Source: Flavobacteriales bacterium (GTDB lineage Bacteria; Bacteroidota; Bacteroidia; Flavobacteriales; Weeksellaceae). Taken from it: 8,365 bases of DNA. Where the stretch lies: contig CAAGLV010000062.1 of the NCBI GenBank assembly GCA_900770875.1, positions 1 to 8,365 on the forward strand, read 5' to 3'. Below the pieces are notes generated by a model. It saw nothing but the letters and a program-made list of their open reading frames with translations. It ran no database searches and was not told where the DNA came from. Made by a program: the position numbers and the translations under genes. Shown here piece by piece: positions 1-6,850 of the stretch (position 1 is its first letter; the number at the start of each line of letters is the position of its first letter).

Positions 1-39
1 ACCGTATCCATAACCGTATCCATAACCGTAACCGTAACC
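1..39 (-). repeat. Short tandem repeat encoding the Gly-Tyr tail of the Wzc-like protein
   Basis: On the plus strand the unit ACCGTATCCATA occurs twice (1-12, 13-24), followed by two ACCGTA units (25-36) and ACC. On the coding strand this reads as strictly alternating Gly and Tyr codons, six Tyr in the visible part. The array continues past the left edge, so its copy number is unknown. Repeats of 6 and 12 bases stay in frame when they gain or lose units, so the number of tail tyrosines could vary without breaking the gene. Confidence 0.85.
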
Positions 40-2328
40 AGAGTTAAAGTCGACATCATTTATTACAACAGCCATATTTTTAAGTCTGTTATGTTGATGT
101 AATTCTTTAGGAATTTCTAATAATCGTTTATCTAGGTAATTTGCACGTGTAATGTACATTGTTAATTCGGCGTGTTCTGCAATTAAAATGGTATCGGTAA
201 CCACACTTACAGGCGCTGTATCTACAATTACATAATCGTAATTTGCTTTACCTTGATTGATAATTTCTTCGAAACGACCATTCATTAATAATTCGGCCGG
301 ATTTGGTGCAACTGCTCCCGAATGTATAATATCAAATTGATATTCGCTAGGCGTTTTAATCACAATATCGTTAAAAGTAATATCGTCAGAAGCTAAAAAT
401 TCTGTAATTCCGTATTTCGAGCTATAGCTTTTAATATCAAGATAATCTAAAATTTTTGGGCTTCGGATATCTGCTCCGATTAATAAAACAGATTTTCCTG
501 AAAGCATTAATATTTGAGCTAAGTTAACCGAAACAAACGATTTTCCTTCTCCTGGAATTGTTGACGTAACAAATATAGAGCGTCCACTTTTATTGTCTTT
601 CTTTAAAAGGAAATCGATATTTGTACGTAACATACGGAATGATTCGGCTGTATTTGATGAATCATTTTTAAGGATAATTTTGTCGTCACTTTTAGGAATA
701 AGTCCTGCAATCGAAGTACCAATTGTTTGTTCAACTTCTGACTTCGATTTAACTTTATTATCTAATAATTTATAGATATAAATAAAAGCAAATGGAATAA
801 TTAATCCTAAAATAATCGCACCTAAAAGAATGATACTCGATTTAGGAGCAATTGGTAATTTGCTTGTATAAGCGTCGTCTACAATTTTAATATTTTCTGG
901 TGTAGAAGCAGCTTTAATTTCGTTTTCTTCGCGTTTTTCTAATAAGAATAAATATAAAGATTCTACAATTTTTTGCTCTCTCGAAATATTTTTAAAGCCT
1001 GTTTCTTGTTTAGGTAATTTAGAGATACGACCAGAAATGTTGTTTAATTGTCCTTTAATTGAGCTTACACCTGTTTGGATGTTACTTTTATAAATTCTTA
1101 AACTCGATTTTAAACTCGATTTTACATCGTTAATTTGCTCATTAATTGTAAGCACATTTGGATGATGCTCTGTAACCGATTTTAGCATGTCTTCTTTCGC
1201 TAAAACCAATTGATTGTACGAACTAATTTGAGATGCAATTGTTGTATCCTGAAATCCTAAATTACTTGGTAATAAATCGGTTTTATTTGACGAGATTGCA
1301 CCGTTCATAAATTCTACCAATTGTAATTGAGTAGAATAATCTAATAATTTCTTTTCGTTTTCAGAGGCATCTTTTAAGTATAAACCAGCTTCTGTTTCTA
1401 AATCTGTTAAGTCGTTTGTAATTTTAAACGTTTGTAAATCCTGATCTACATCGGTTAAGTTTTTAGTTACATCGGATAATCTTTCGTTAATAAACTTAGT
1501 TGTAGCTTTTACTAATTTCGAGTTATCTTGTACTAAATCAAAATTATATTGATTGATTAATTGATCGATAAACATTCGAGAAATTTCTTGATTTTCTCCA
1601 GCTAAGCTGAAGTTAATAATTTTTGAAGTTTTCTCGTTGTTTGGTGTTATCTGAATTTTTTGTTGATAACTTGTAACGGCATCTTCGATCGATTTAACAT
1701 TAACATTAAAGATTTTATCGATATTTTGTTTGATTAAAGACGAGTTTGGACTGATGATAAAATACCCAAAATCGCTTTTAATTTTTTGACCAAAAGAGTA
1801 TGTTTTTGTTTCTTCGGTTGCTAAATCTGTTAAATCGAATTTTGTAGCCGATAAAATTTTAATTTCTAATTTTAAGCCTAATTCATCATTAAAACGATCT
1901 TGCCCGTTAAGAAAGATTAATTTAACAGGAGATTGCGTTTCAGAAAGAATCGATTTTTTGATTTTACCTACTGCAGTATATTGAATATTAAGGTTATTAT
2001 TAGAAATTACTTTAGTAATTAATCGTCTTGATTTTAAAATCTCAATTTGATCTGCAACATCACTATTCGAACTATTTGTAAATGGATTAACTTCTGATAA
2101 AGCAGCTAATTCACCAGCAGCATTTTCTTCTTCGTTTAGTAATATTTTAGCCGTTGTTTGGTATTGTTTTGGCGTGTATTTTAAGTAAGAAATAGCACCA
2201 ATTAAAGCTAAAATAATACATAAAATAAACCATTTCCAGTAACGTAAATAGTCTTCTAAAATATTTCTCAGATTGATGTTTTCTTCATCTTCCGAAAGAA
2301 AGCTAGGATTATTTTGATTGTTGTACAT
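1..2328 (-). CDS. wzc: Wzc-like polysaccharide co-polymerase / tyrosine kinase (BY-kinase), 3' end cut by window
   Basis: An inner-membrane protein that controls chain length and drives export of capsule or exopolysaccharide with the Wza-like channel encoded just upstream. The frame is open from the ATG at 2328 to the window edge, 776 codons. Seen: an N-terminal membrane helix (about 31-49, starting WKWFILC), a Wzz domain, a long helical periplasmic region, a GNVR-type segment (about 437-470), a second membrane helix (about 499-514), then a cytoplasmic P-loop kinase. The kinase has Walker A PGEGKS (K596), Walker A' LLIGADIR (G618, D620) and Walker B VIVDTAP (D703). The visible end is an alternating Gly-Tyr tail, fitting the C-terminal tyrosine cluster that such kinases autophosphorylate. 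The family is usually near 800 residues, so only a short piece should be missing. The start lies one base after the wza stop, suggesting translational coupling. The first Asp of the usual Walker A' DxD is Gly here; I recall this in other Bacteroidota, so I do not infer inactivity. Confidence 0.93.
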   Translation of the reverse strand, partial: MYNNQNNPSFLSEDEENINLRNILEDYLRYWKWFILCIILALIGAISYLKYTPKQYQTTAKILLNEEENAAGELAALSEVNPFTNSSNSDVADQIEILKSRRLITKVISNNNLNIQYTAVGKIKKSILSETQSPVKLIFLNGQDRFNDELGLKLEIKILSATKFDLTDLATEETKTYSFGQKIKSDFGYFIISPNSSLIKQNIDKIFNVNVKSIEDAVTSYQQKIQITPNNEKTSKIINFSLAGENQEISRMFIDQLINQYNFDLVQDNSKLVKATTKFINERLSDVTKNLTDVDQDLQTFKITNDLTDLETEAGLYLKDASENEKKLLDYSTQLQLVEFMNGAISSNKTDLLPSNLGFQDTTIASQISSYNQLVLAKEDMLKSVTEHHPNVLTINEQINDVKSSLKSSLRIYKSNIQTGVSSIKGQLNNISGRISKLPKQETGFKNISREQKIVESLYLFLLEKREENEIKAASTPENIKIVDDAYTSKLPIAPKSSIILLGAIILGLIIPFAFIYIYKLLDNKVKSKSEVEQTIGTSIAGLIPKSDDKIILKNDSSNTAESFRMLRTNIDFLLKKDNKSGRSIFVTSTIPGEGKSFVSVNLAQILMLSGKSVLLIGADIRSPKILDYLDIKSYSSKYGITEFLASDDITFNDIVIKTPSEYQFDIIHSGAVAPNPAELLMNGRFEEIINQGKANYDYVIVDTAPVSVVTDTILIAEHAELTMYITRANYLDKRLLEIPKELHQHNRLKNMAVVINDVDFNSGYGYGYGYGYGYG

Positions 2329-2329
2329 A

Positions 2330-3094
2330 TTATCTAGTTAAAACAGCAATTACAGAAATAATTACACCAGCCATCGAAATCCATAACGAATAGTTTGGGG
2401 TAAATTTAGATGCGGTAACTTGTGCAGAGTTTGGCTCTACATAAACTACATCATTTTGAGCTAAGTAGTATGCAGGAGAATTTAAAGTAGAATCTGATGT
2501 TAAGTCTAAAACAAACTTCTCTTTTTTGCCATTTGTTTCTCTAATTACAATTACATTTTCTCTTTTACCTTTAATTGTTAAATCTCCAGCTAATCCTAAT
2601 GCATCTAATAATGTTATTCTTTCGTTAGGTAAAATAAAACTACCAGGTTTTGCAACTTCTCCTAAAACTGTAATTCTAAAGTTTACAAAATTTACTAAAA
2701 CACTAGGGTTAACAATATATTTACTTAATTTCTCTTTAATAGCATTAGCGGCTTCATTTCGAGTTAATCCAGCTATTTTAACGTCACCAATAATTGGTAA
2801 TGTAATATCGCCATTTTCGCTAACAACATAAGTTGGATGATAAGGAGAAACATTAGCTTGAGTTGCGTTAATTGTCATTGAAGAGACATTATTAAATGGT
2901 GCAACAGCGCTAGGATCGGCACCAGAAATGATAATCGCTAATTGATCGTTTGCTTGAATACGTGGCACAAATTGACTAAAATTTGTGTTTAAATCTTCTG
3001 TTGTCTGAAAATAAACAATTTCTTTTCTAGATCCACACGAAAAAAGTGTGAATAAGCTGAAGATGATAAAAGTTAAAAAATAGGTTTTTTTCAT
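2330..3094 (-). CDS. wza: Wza-like polysaccharide export outer-membrane lipoprotein
   Basis: Forms the outer-membrane exit for the capsule or exopolysaccharide and works with the Wzc-like protein encoded next. The 254-residue product starts with a lipoprotein signal: a KK start, a hydrophobic stretch, and the lipobox LFSC with the lipidated Cys at 20. A Poly_export domain covers about 43-137, including the SENGDITLPIIGDVKIAG segment (93-109). One SLBB domain follows (about 140-219, with LGEVAKPGSF at 144-153). A hydrophobic helix ends the protein (about 236-252) and may be the membrane-crossing helix, as in E. coli Wza, though it is more hydrophobic than an amphipathic barrel helix. At 254 residues it is shorter than E. 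coli Wza (about 380) and carries one recognisable SLBB domain, a common form in Bacteroidota. Its ATG overlaps the stop of the upstream dehydratase gene (ATGA), and its own stop is one base before the wzc start. Confidence 0.93.
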   Translation of the reverse strand: MKKTYFLTFIIFSLFTLFSCGSRKEIVYFQTTEDLNTNFSQFVPRIQANDQLAIIISGADPSAVAPFNNVSSMTINATQANVSPYHPTYVVSENGDITLPIIGDVKIAGLTRNEAANAIKEKLSKYIVNPSVLVNFVNFRITVLGEVAKPGSFILPNERITLLDALGLAGDLTIKGKRENVIVIRETNGKKEKFVLDLTSDSTLNSPAYYLAQNDVVYVEPNSAQVTASKFTPNYSLWISMAGVIISVIAVLTR

Positions 3095-5004
3095 GATTGT
3101 ACATCTAATGTTTGATACTCAGAATTCTGAGATTTAAATTCGGGTACGATATTTTTAATTTTTTTCACTAACGAAAGGTTACTTGATTGATCAAATTTAT
3201 AAACACTTGCGTATTCAACTAACTCTTCTAAAAGTAGTTGAGCATTTTCGCATTTGTCCGAGTTTACTTTTGCAATCATAATTTTTTCGTGATGAGTTTT
3301 TACTGTATTTTCATCATTAGCCAATAATTCTTCGAAGATTTTTTCTCCTGGTCTTAATCCAACAATTTTAATATCAATTTGTTCGGGATATTTGTAACCG
3401 CTTAATTTAATCATTCGTTTTGCTAAATCAATGATTTTCATCGATTCTCCCATATCAAAAACAAAAATCTCACCACCTTTTCCCATTGTTCCAGCTTCTA
3501 ATACCAACTGGCAGGCTTCGGGAATAGTCATAAAATAACGAGTAATGTCTTGGTGTGTAACGGTTAATGGACCACCTTGTTTTAATTGGCGTTTAAATAA
3601 AGGAATTACAGATCCATTAGAACCTAATACATTACCAAAACGAGTGATAATAAAATTTGTTTTTGATTTATTGTTTAAGTTATTTACATAAATTTCGGCA
3701 CAACGTTTAGTTGCTCCCATTACATTTGTTGGATTAACGGCTTTATCGGTAGAAACCATTACAAATTTTTCTACACCAAATTCGTTAGCCAAATCGGCCA
3801 TAACTTTTGTACCTTTTACGTTTGTGTTAACAGCTTCAAACGGATAAGTTTCCATTAAAGGAACGTGTTTGTAAGCTGCTGCATGATAAATATAATCGGG
3901 TTTAAAAGTTTCGAAAATAGCACGCATACGGTCGTTATCTCTAACATTTCCGATGATAAATTCGATCTGCGAAAAACTTTTAGATTTCATACTTTGTTGC
4001 ACATCGTACAATGCAGATTCTGCAATATCAATAAGAATTAATTTTTTGAAATCTTTTTGAGCAACTTGGCGCGAAATTTCGCTTCCGATAGAACCTGCAG
4101 CACCTGTAACTAAAATTGTTTTTCCTTTTAATTCTTCGTTGATTATAGGATTATCAAGTTTGATACTTTCTCTTCCTAAAAGATCTTCGATATTTAATTC
4201 TTTGATTTGATTAAAAGTGTAGTTTCCATTTAACCAGTCGTTTACTGCCGGAGCTGTTTTAATTTTGATTCCTAAATCATCAAGTTTTTCTGTGATTTTT
4301 AAAAGTCCTTTATTCGAGATATTCTGAATCGAAATAATAACTTCTTGAATATTTTTTTCTTGAATAAATTCTGGAGTTAAAACAGAAGAGTTGTAAATGT
4401 TAATCCCATTTATTTTTTTACCAGATTTTGAAAGGTCATCATCAACAAAAAATAAAATTTTAGTATTAGAACTAGGATCGTTTTTTATAGCATTATAAGT
4501 TAATATACCAGCATTCCCTGCACCATAAACAATTACTCTAACATTTTTATCGTTAGTATCTATTAAATACTCATACAACGATTTATAAACTATTCTTAAC
4601 CCTACCATTACCATTGTAACGATAAAGAAATTTATAAATAGTACAGAATTGGCATATCTAAAATATTCGTAGATGGGATTGTTAGGATTTATAAAATTAC
4701 GAGCGATAACATTGATGATAATTAAAGTAAGGAAGGCAATTGTATTGGCAATAAAAACATTTTGAGCATCTTTTATACCTGTTTGTCTTACGATGCCTTT
4801 ATAGGTTCCGAAAATTGTATAAAGGATAAGGTAAATGAAGATAACTAACGGAGCTTTGTATAGGGTTTCGGTTATGTTAATTTCTCCGACATAGCCACCT
4901 ATAATAAACGAGCTAATAAAGAAAGAAATAGTAACGAGTAAAATGTCAATGAGTAAAACGAGCCATCTCGGCGAATTTCTGGCAAAAATGTTTTTAGTAA
5001 TCAT
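3091..5004 (-). CDS. WbpM/CapD-type membrane UDP-sugar 4,6-dehydratase
   Basis: Likely converts UDP-GlcNAc (or a related UDP-HexNAc) to a 4-keto-6-deoxy sugar, the first step toward rare sugars such as QuiNAc or FucNAc in surface glycans. The 637-residue, full-length product has four N-terminal membrane helices (about 15-37, 51-68, 84-102, 121-138). A degenerate first Rossmann domain follows with GAGNAG at 161-166, then a catalytic extended-SDR domain with TGAAGSIG at 300-307. Further family motifs are HAAAYKHVP (374-382) and RPGEKIFEEL (551-560). The catalytic residues read S418, M429 and K433 (STDKA ... MGATK). The Met in place of the usual SDR Tyr is the known signature of the large WbpM-type enzymes. 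It is the first gene of the visible capsule operon, with a candidate promoter at 5043-5075. The exact sugar product cannot be read from the sequence; capD or wbpM are possible names but neither is certain. Confidence 0.93.
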   Translation of the reverse strand: MITKNIFARNSPRWLVLLIDILLVTISFFISSFIIGGYVGEINITETLYKAPLVIFIYLILYTIFGTYKGIVRQTGIKDAQNVFIANTIAFLTLIIINVIARNFINPNNPIYEYFRYANSVLFINFFIVTMVMVGLRIVYKSLYEYLIDTNDKNVRVIVYGAGNAGILTYNAIKNDPSSNTKILFFVDDDLSKSGKKINGINIYNSSVLTPEFIQEKNIQEVIISIQNISNKGLLKITEKLDDLGIKIKTAPAVNDWLNGNYTFNQIKELNIEDLLGRESIKLDNPIINEELKGKTILVTGAAGSIGSEISRQVAQKDFKKLILIDIAESALYDVQQSMKSKSFSQIEFIIGNVRDNDRMRAIFETFKPDYIYHAAAYKHVPLMETYPFEAVNTNVKGTKVMADLANEFGVEKFVMVSTDKAVNPTNVMGATKRCAEIYVNNLNNKSKTNFIITRFGNVLGSNGSVIPLFKRQLKQGGPLTVTHQDITRYFMTIPEACQLVLEAGTMGKGGEIFVFDMGESMKIIDLAKRMIKLSGYKYPEQIDIKIVGLRPGEKIFEELLANDENTVKTHHEKIMIAKVNSDKCENAQLLLEELVEYASVYKFDQSSNLSLVKKIKNIVPEFKSQNSEYQTLDVQS

Positions 5005-5042
5005 TTGGTTTAATTAAATTTTAGTTGTTAGGAAATGTTTTG

Positions 5043-5075
5043 CAAATATCTTATATTTTTTTAAAAAAATAGCAA
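5043..5075 (-). promoter_or_regulatory. Candidate promoter of the capsule operon
   Basis: Read on the minus strand, TTG (5075-5073) is followed after 22 bases by GATATTTG (5050-5043). This matches the Bacteroidota -33/-7 pattern (TTG, 17-23 bases, TAnnTTTG) except for the first base of the -7 box. Transcription would begin near 5036, giving a leader of about 30 bases before the ATG at 5004. No Shine-Dalgarno sequence is visible in that leader. The match is imperfect in a very AT-rich region, so this is moderate evidence only. Confidence 0.45.
5055..5070. repeat. Perfect A/T palindrome between the divergent promoters
   Basis: ATTTTTTTAAAAAAAT is fully self-complementary: seven T then seven A around a TpA step. 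It lies in the spacer of the capsule-operon promoter candidate and upstream of the prs promoter. It may act as an upstream A-tract element for either promoter, or be a by-product of AT richness. It has no loop, so a terminator role is unlikely. Confidence 0.4.
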
Positions 5076-5101
5076 GATACTTTTTTAATAAGATTTTAAC
5101 G

Positions 5102-5131
5102 TTGTTTTATGCATTATAAATATTATTTTTG
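5102..5131 (+). promoter_or_regulatory. prs promoter (Bacteroidota -33/-7 type)
   Basis: TTG at 5102-5104 and TATTTTTG at 5124-5131 (a full TAnnTTTG match) are 19 bases apart, the consensus spacing for the Bacteroidota primary sigma factor. Transcription should start near 5138, leaving a leader of roughly 15 bases before the ATG at 5154. This placement also excludes the in-frame ATG at 5109, which lies between the two promoter boxes. Confidence 0.75.
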
Positions 5132-5153
5132 CATAAATATTCCCAAACAGACA

Positions 5154-6089
5154 ATGGAACAACCAGCATTTCTTTTTTCAACACGTGGTTCAAAGGACTT
5201 AGCCACTAAAATTGCAGATCACTACGGTCAAGAATTAGGTAATTTAAAAGTTGTAGAATTTAGCGATGGAGAATTTACTCCAGCATTCGAGCAACCAATT
5301 CGTGGAGGACGTGTTTTCTTAATCGGTTCAACTCACCAACCAACAGATAATTTAATGGAGTTATTATTGATGTGTGATGCAGCAAAACGCGCTTCAGCAA
5401 AAAGTATCACAGCAGTAATACCTTACTATGGTTTTGCACGTCAAGATCGTAAAGATGCTCCACGTGTTCCGATCGGAGCTAAGTTAGTAGCAAAAATGTT
5501 AATGTCGGCAGGAGCAACTCGTGTTATGACAATGGATTTACACGCAGATCAAATTCAAGGATTCTTCGAGATTCCAGTAGATCACTTATTTGCTTCTACA
5601 ATTTTTGTTGAGTACATTAAAGGATTAGGATTAGATAATATTTGTATCGCTTCTCCGGATATGGGAGGTGCAAAACGTGCAAATACTTATGCTAAACACT
5701 TAAATGCAGACATCGTAATTTGTCATAAAGAACGTAAAGTTGCTAACCAAGTAGACAATATGATGTTAATTGGTGAAGTAGAAGGTAAAAACGTAATTTT
5801 AGTTGACGATATGATTGATACAGCTGGTACTTTAGCAAAAGCTGCAGAATTAATTATGTCTAAAGGAGCAAAATCTGTACGTGCAATTGCAACTCACGGA
5901 ATCCTTTCTGGACCTGCTTTCGAGCGTTTACAAGATTCGATGTTAACGGAAATTGCTGTAACTGATAGTATTCCATTAAAAAATTCTTCCGTAAGTAAAA
6001 TAAAAGTATTATCTTGCGCTCCGCTTTTTGCAGATGTTATGCATTTAGTACACGATAATAAATCGATTAGTCAACGTTTTGTAATCTAA
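5154..6089 (+). CDS. prs: Ribose-phosphate pyrophosphokinase (PRPP synthetase)
   Basis: Makes 5-phosphoribosyl-1-pyrophosphate from ribose 5-phosphate and ATP, feeding purine, pyrimidine, NAD, His and Trp synthesis in the cytosol. With the start at 5154 the product is 311 residues beginning MEQPAFLFST, close to the usual 310-320 for class I enzymes. Visible motifs: FSDGEF (36-41), the catalytic loop YGFARQDRKD (92-101), the metal-binding MDLH (H130), SPDMGG (167-172), the flexible-loop KER (192-194), and the ribose-5-phosphate/PRPP loop VDDMIDTAGTL (217-227). An in-frame ATG at 5109 would add 15 residues (MHYKYYF...) unlike any Prs N-terminus I know, and would fall inside the promoter, so I reject it. 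rplY follows 45 bases downstream with no terminator or clear promoter between, so the two are probably cotranscribed. Confidence 0.97.
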   Translation: MEQPAFLFSTRGSKDLATKIADHYGQELGNLKVVEFSDGEFTPAFEQPIRGGRVFLIGSTHQPTDNLMELLLMCDAAKRASAKSITAVIPYYGFARQDRKDAPRVPIGAKLVAKMLMSAGATRVMTMDLHADQIQGFFEIPVDHLFASTIFVEYIKGLGLDNICIASPDMGGAKRANTYAKHLNADIVICHKERKVANQVDNMMLIGEVEGKNVILVDDMIDTAGTLAKAAELIMSKGAKSVRAIATHGILSGPAFERLQDSMLTEIAVTDSIPLKNSSVSKIKVLSCAPLFADVMHLVHDNKSISQRFVI

Positions 6090-6134
6090 TCAATTATCAA
6101 ATTAAAATTAAATTAATTTTTATATTTATATATT

Positions 6135-6719
6135 ATGAAATCTATTACAATTCAAGGTGTAAAAAGAGAAAACGTAGGTAAAGTTGCTACGCGTGCCTTA
6201 CGTAATGCTGAACAAGTACCTTGTGTAATCTACGGTGGAACTGAGCCAGTTCACTTTGCTGCTGAAGAAAAAGCATTCAAAGGATTAGTATACACTCCAG
6301 ATGCACATACAGCTACTATCGAATTAGCTGATGGATCTAAATTTGAGGCTATCTTACAAGATATCCAATTCCACCCAGTTACAGACCGTATCATCCACGC
6401 TGATTTTTACCAATTAGACGAAAACAAACCAGTTACTATGGAAGTTCCAGTTCGTTTAACAGGTCGTGCTCGTGGTTTAGTTGCCGGAGGGGTTTTACGT
6501 TTCAACATGCGTAAAGTTAAAGTTCGTGCAATTCCTGCAAACTTACCAGATGAAATCGTTATCGATATCACTTCTATGAGAATCGGACACAAAATGTACA
6601 TCGAGTCTTTAAAGAACGAAAACTATACTTTCGCTCACCCAGACAACGCTGTAGTTGTAGCTATCCGTACTTCTCGTAACGCTGTTAAAGATGCTGATTT
6701 AGAAGAAGACGAAGATTAA
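6135..6719 (+). CDS. rplY: 50S ribosomal protein L25 (long TL5/CTC form)
   Basis: Binds 5S rRNA in the central protuberance of the large ribosomal subunit. The 194-residue product has the N-terminal L25 domain (about 4-92, with VPCVIYGG at 28-35 and LQDIQFHPVTDRIIHADFYQ at 74-93). The C-terminal beta domain of the TL5/CTC form follows (about 99-180, with GLVAGGVL at 114-121). A very acidic tail (DLEEDED) ends the protein. The long form is normal in Bacteroidota, in contrast to the short E. coli L25. The 45-base gap after prs is almost pure A/T with no TAnnTTTG box, supporting transcription from the prs promoter. A strong terminator lies 19 bases after the stop. Codon choice (many CGT, GGT and TTA codons, as in prs) fits a highly expressed gene. 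Confidence 0.96.
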   Translation: MKSITIQGVKRENVGKVATRALRNAEQVPCVIYGGTEPVHFAAEEKAFKGLVYTPDAHTATIELADGSKFEAILQDIQFHPVTDRIIHADFYQLDENKPVTMEVPVRLTGRARGLVAGGVLRFNMRKVKVRAIPANLPDEIVIDITSMRIGHKMYIESLKNENYTFAHPDNAVVVAIRTSRNAVKDADLEEDED

Positions 6720-6738
6720 TATATCTTAAATATTTATT

Positions 6739-6768
6739 AAAGCCATCTCATTGAGGTGGCTTTTTTTT
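6739..6768 (+). terminator. Rho-independent terminator after prs-rplY
   Basis: An 11-bp stem pairs AAAGCCATCTC (6739-6749) with GAGGTGGCTTT (6753-6763), one pair being a G-U wobble, around a 3-base ATT loop. The T run spans 6761-6768. It sits directly downstream of the rplY stop and insulates the pair from the Rrf2 gene. Confidence 0.92.
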
Positions 6769-6779
6769 ATGAAAAAAAT

Positions 6780-6801
6780 AATAAGATATATTTGTCCGAA
6801 T
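6780..6801 (+). promoter_or_regulatory. Candidate Rrf2 operator, copy 1 (upstream of the regulator gene)
   Basis: This 22-base stretch begins AATAAGA and ends TTTGTCCGAAT. It matches 18 of 22 positions of the stretch at 7301-7322 upstream of the hemerythrin-like gene. Its right half contains the TTTG used as the -33 box of the Rrf2 promoter, so binding there would block RNA polymerase. It has weak dyad symmetry (GA-N-A ... T-N-TC) around 6790/6791. Assignment to the neighbouring Rrf2 protein is an inference from position and duplication. Confidence 0.55.
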
Positions 6802-6824
6802 TAAAAAAAGTTATATATTTGTCC
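6786..6824 (+). repeat. 12-base direct repeat across the Rrf2 promoter
   Basis: ATATATTTGTCC occurs perfectly at 6786-6797 and 6813-6824, a 27-base period. The first copy carries the -33 TTTG and the second carries the -7 box TATATTTG. The shared TTTGTCC could therefore be a half-site bound twice, or simply reflect both promoter boxes ending in TTTG. Confidence 0.6.
6791..6821 (+). promoter_or_regulatory. Promoter of the Rrf2 regulator gene
   Basis: TTTG (6791-6794) and TATATTTG (6814-6821) are separated by 19 bases, a full match to the Bacteroidota -33/-7 consensus. The start of transcription should be near 6828. The leader of about 22 bases contains AGGA (6842-6845), 5 bases before the ATG, one of the few Shine-Dalgarno-like sequences in this window. 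Confidence 0.75.
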
Positions 6825-6850
6825 CACATTTTAAAAGAGATAGGAATAAT

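Noticed and set aside
1..39. CRISPR or other non-coding repeat array at the left edge
   Set aside because: The units are 6-12 bases, contiguous, and in frame as Gly-Tyr codons of the Wzc-like gene.
593..775. Plus-strand reading frame of 60 codons
   Set aside because: Antisense to the kinase domain of the Wzc-like gene, with no family resemblance or promoter.
2526..2831. Plus-strand reading frame of 101 codons
   Set aside because: Antisense to the wza-like gene, which has a full set of family motifs; no promoter or recognisable domain.
5109..5153. N-terminal extension of prs from the ATG at 5109
   Set aside because: It lies between the -33 and -7 promoter boxes and adds residues unlike known Prs N-termini.
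6090..6134. Separate promoter for rplY
   Set aside because: The gap is nearly pure A/T without a TAnnTTTG box; readthrough from prs is simpler.
6407..6601. Minus-strand reading frame of 64 codons
   Set aside because: Shadow of rplY on the opposite strand.
6787..6794. TATATTTG as a -7 box of an upstream Rrf2 promoter
   Set aside because: No TTG at 17-23 bases upstream; the TTTG is better explained as the -33 box of the promoter whose -7 box is at 6814-6821.
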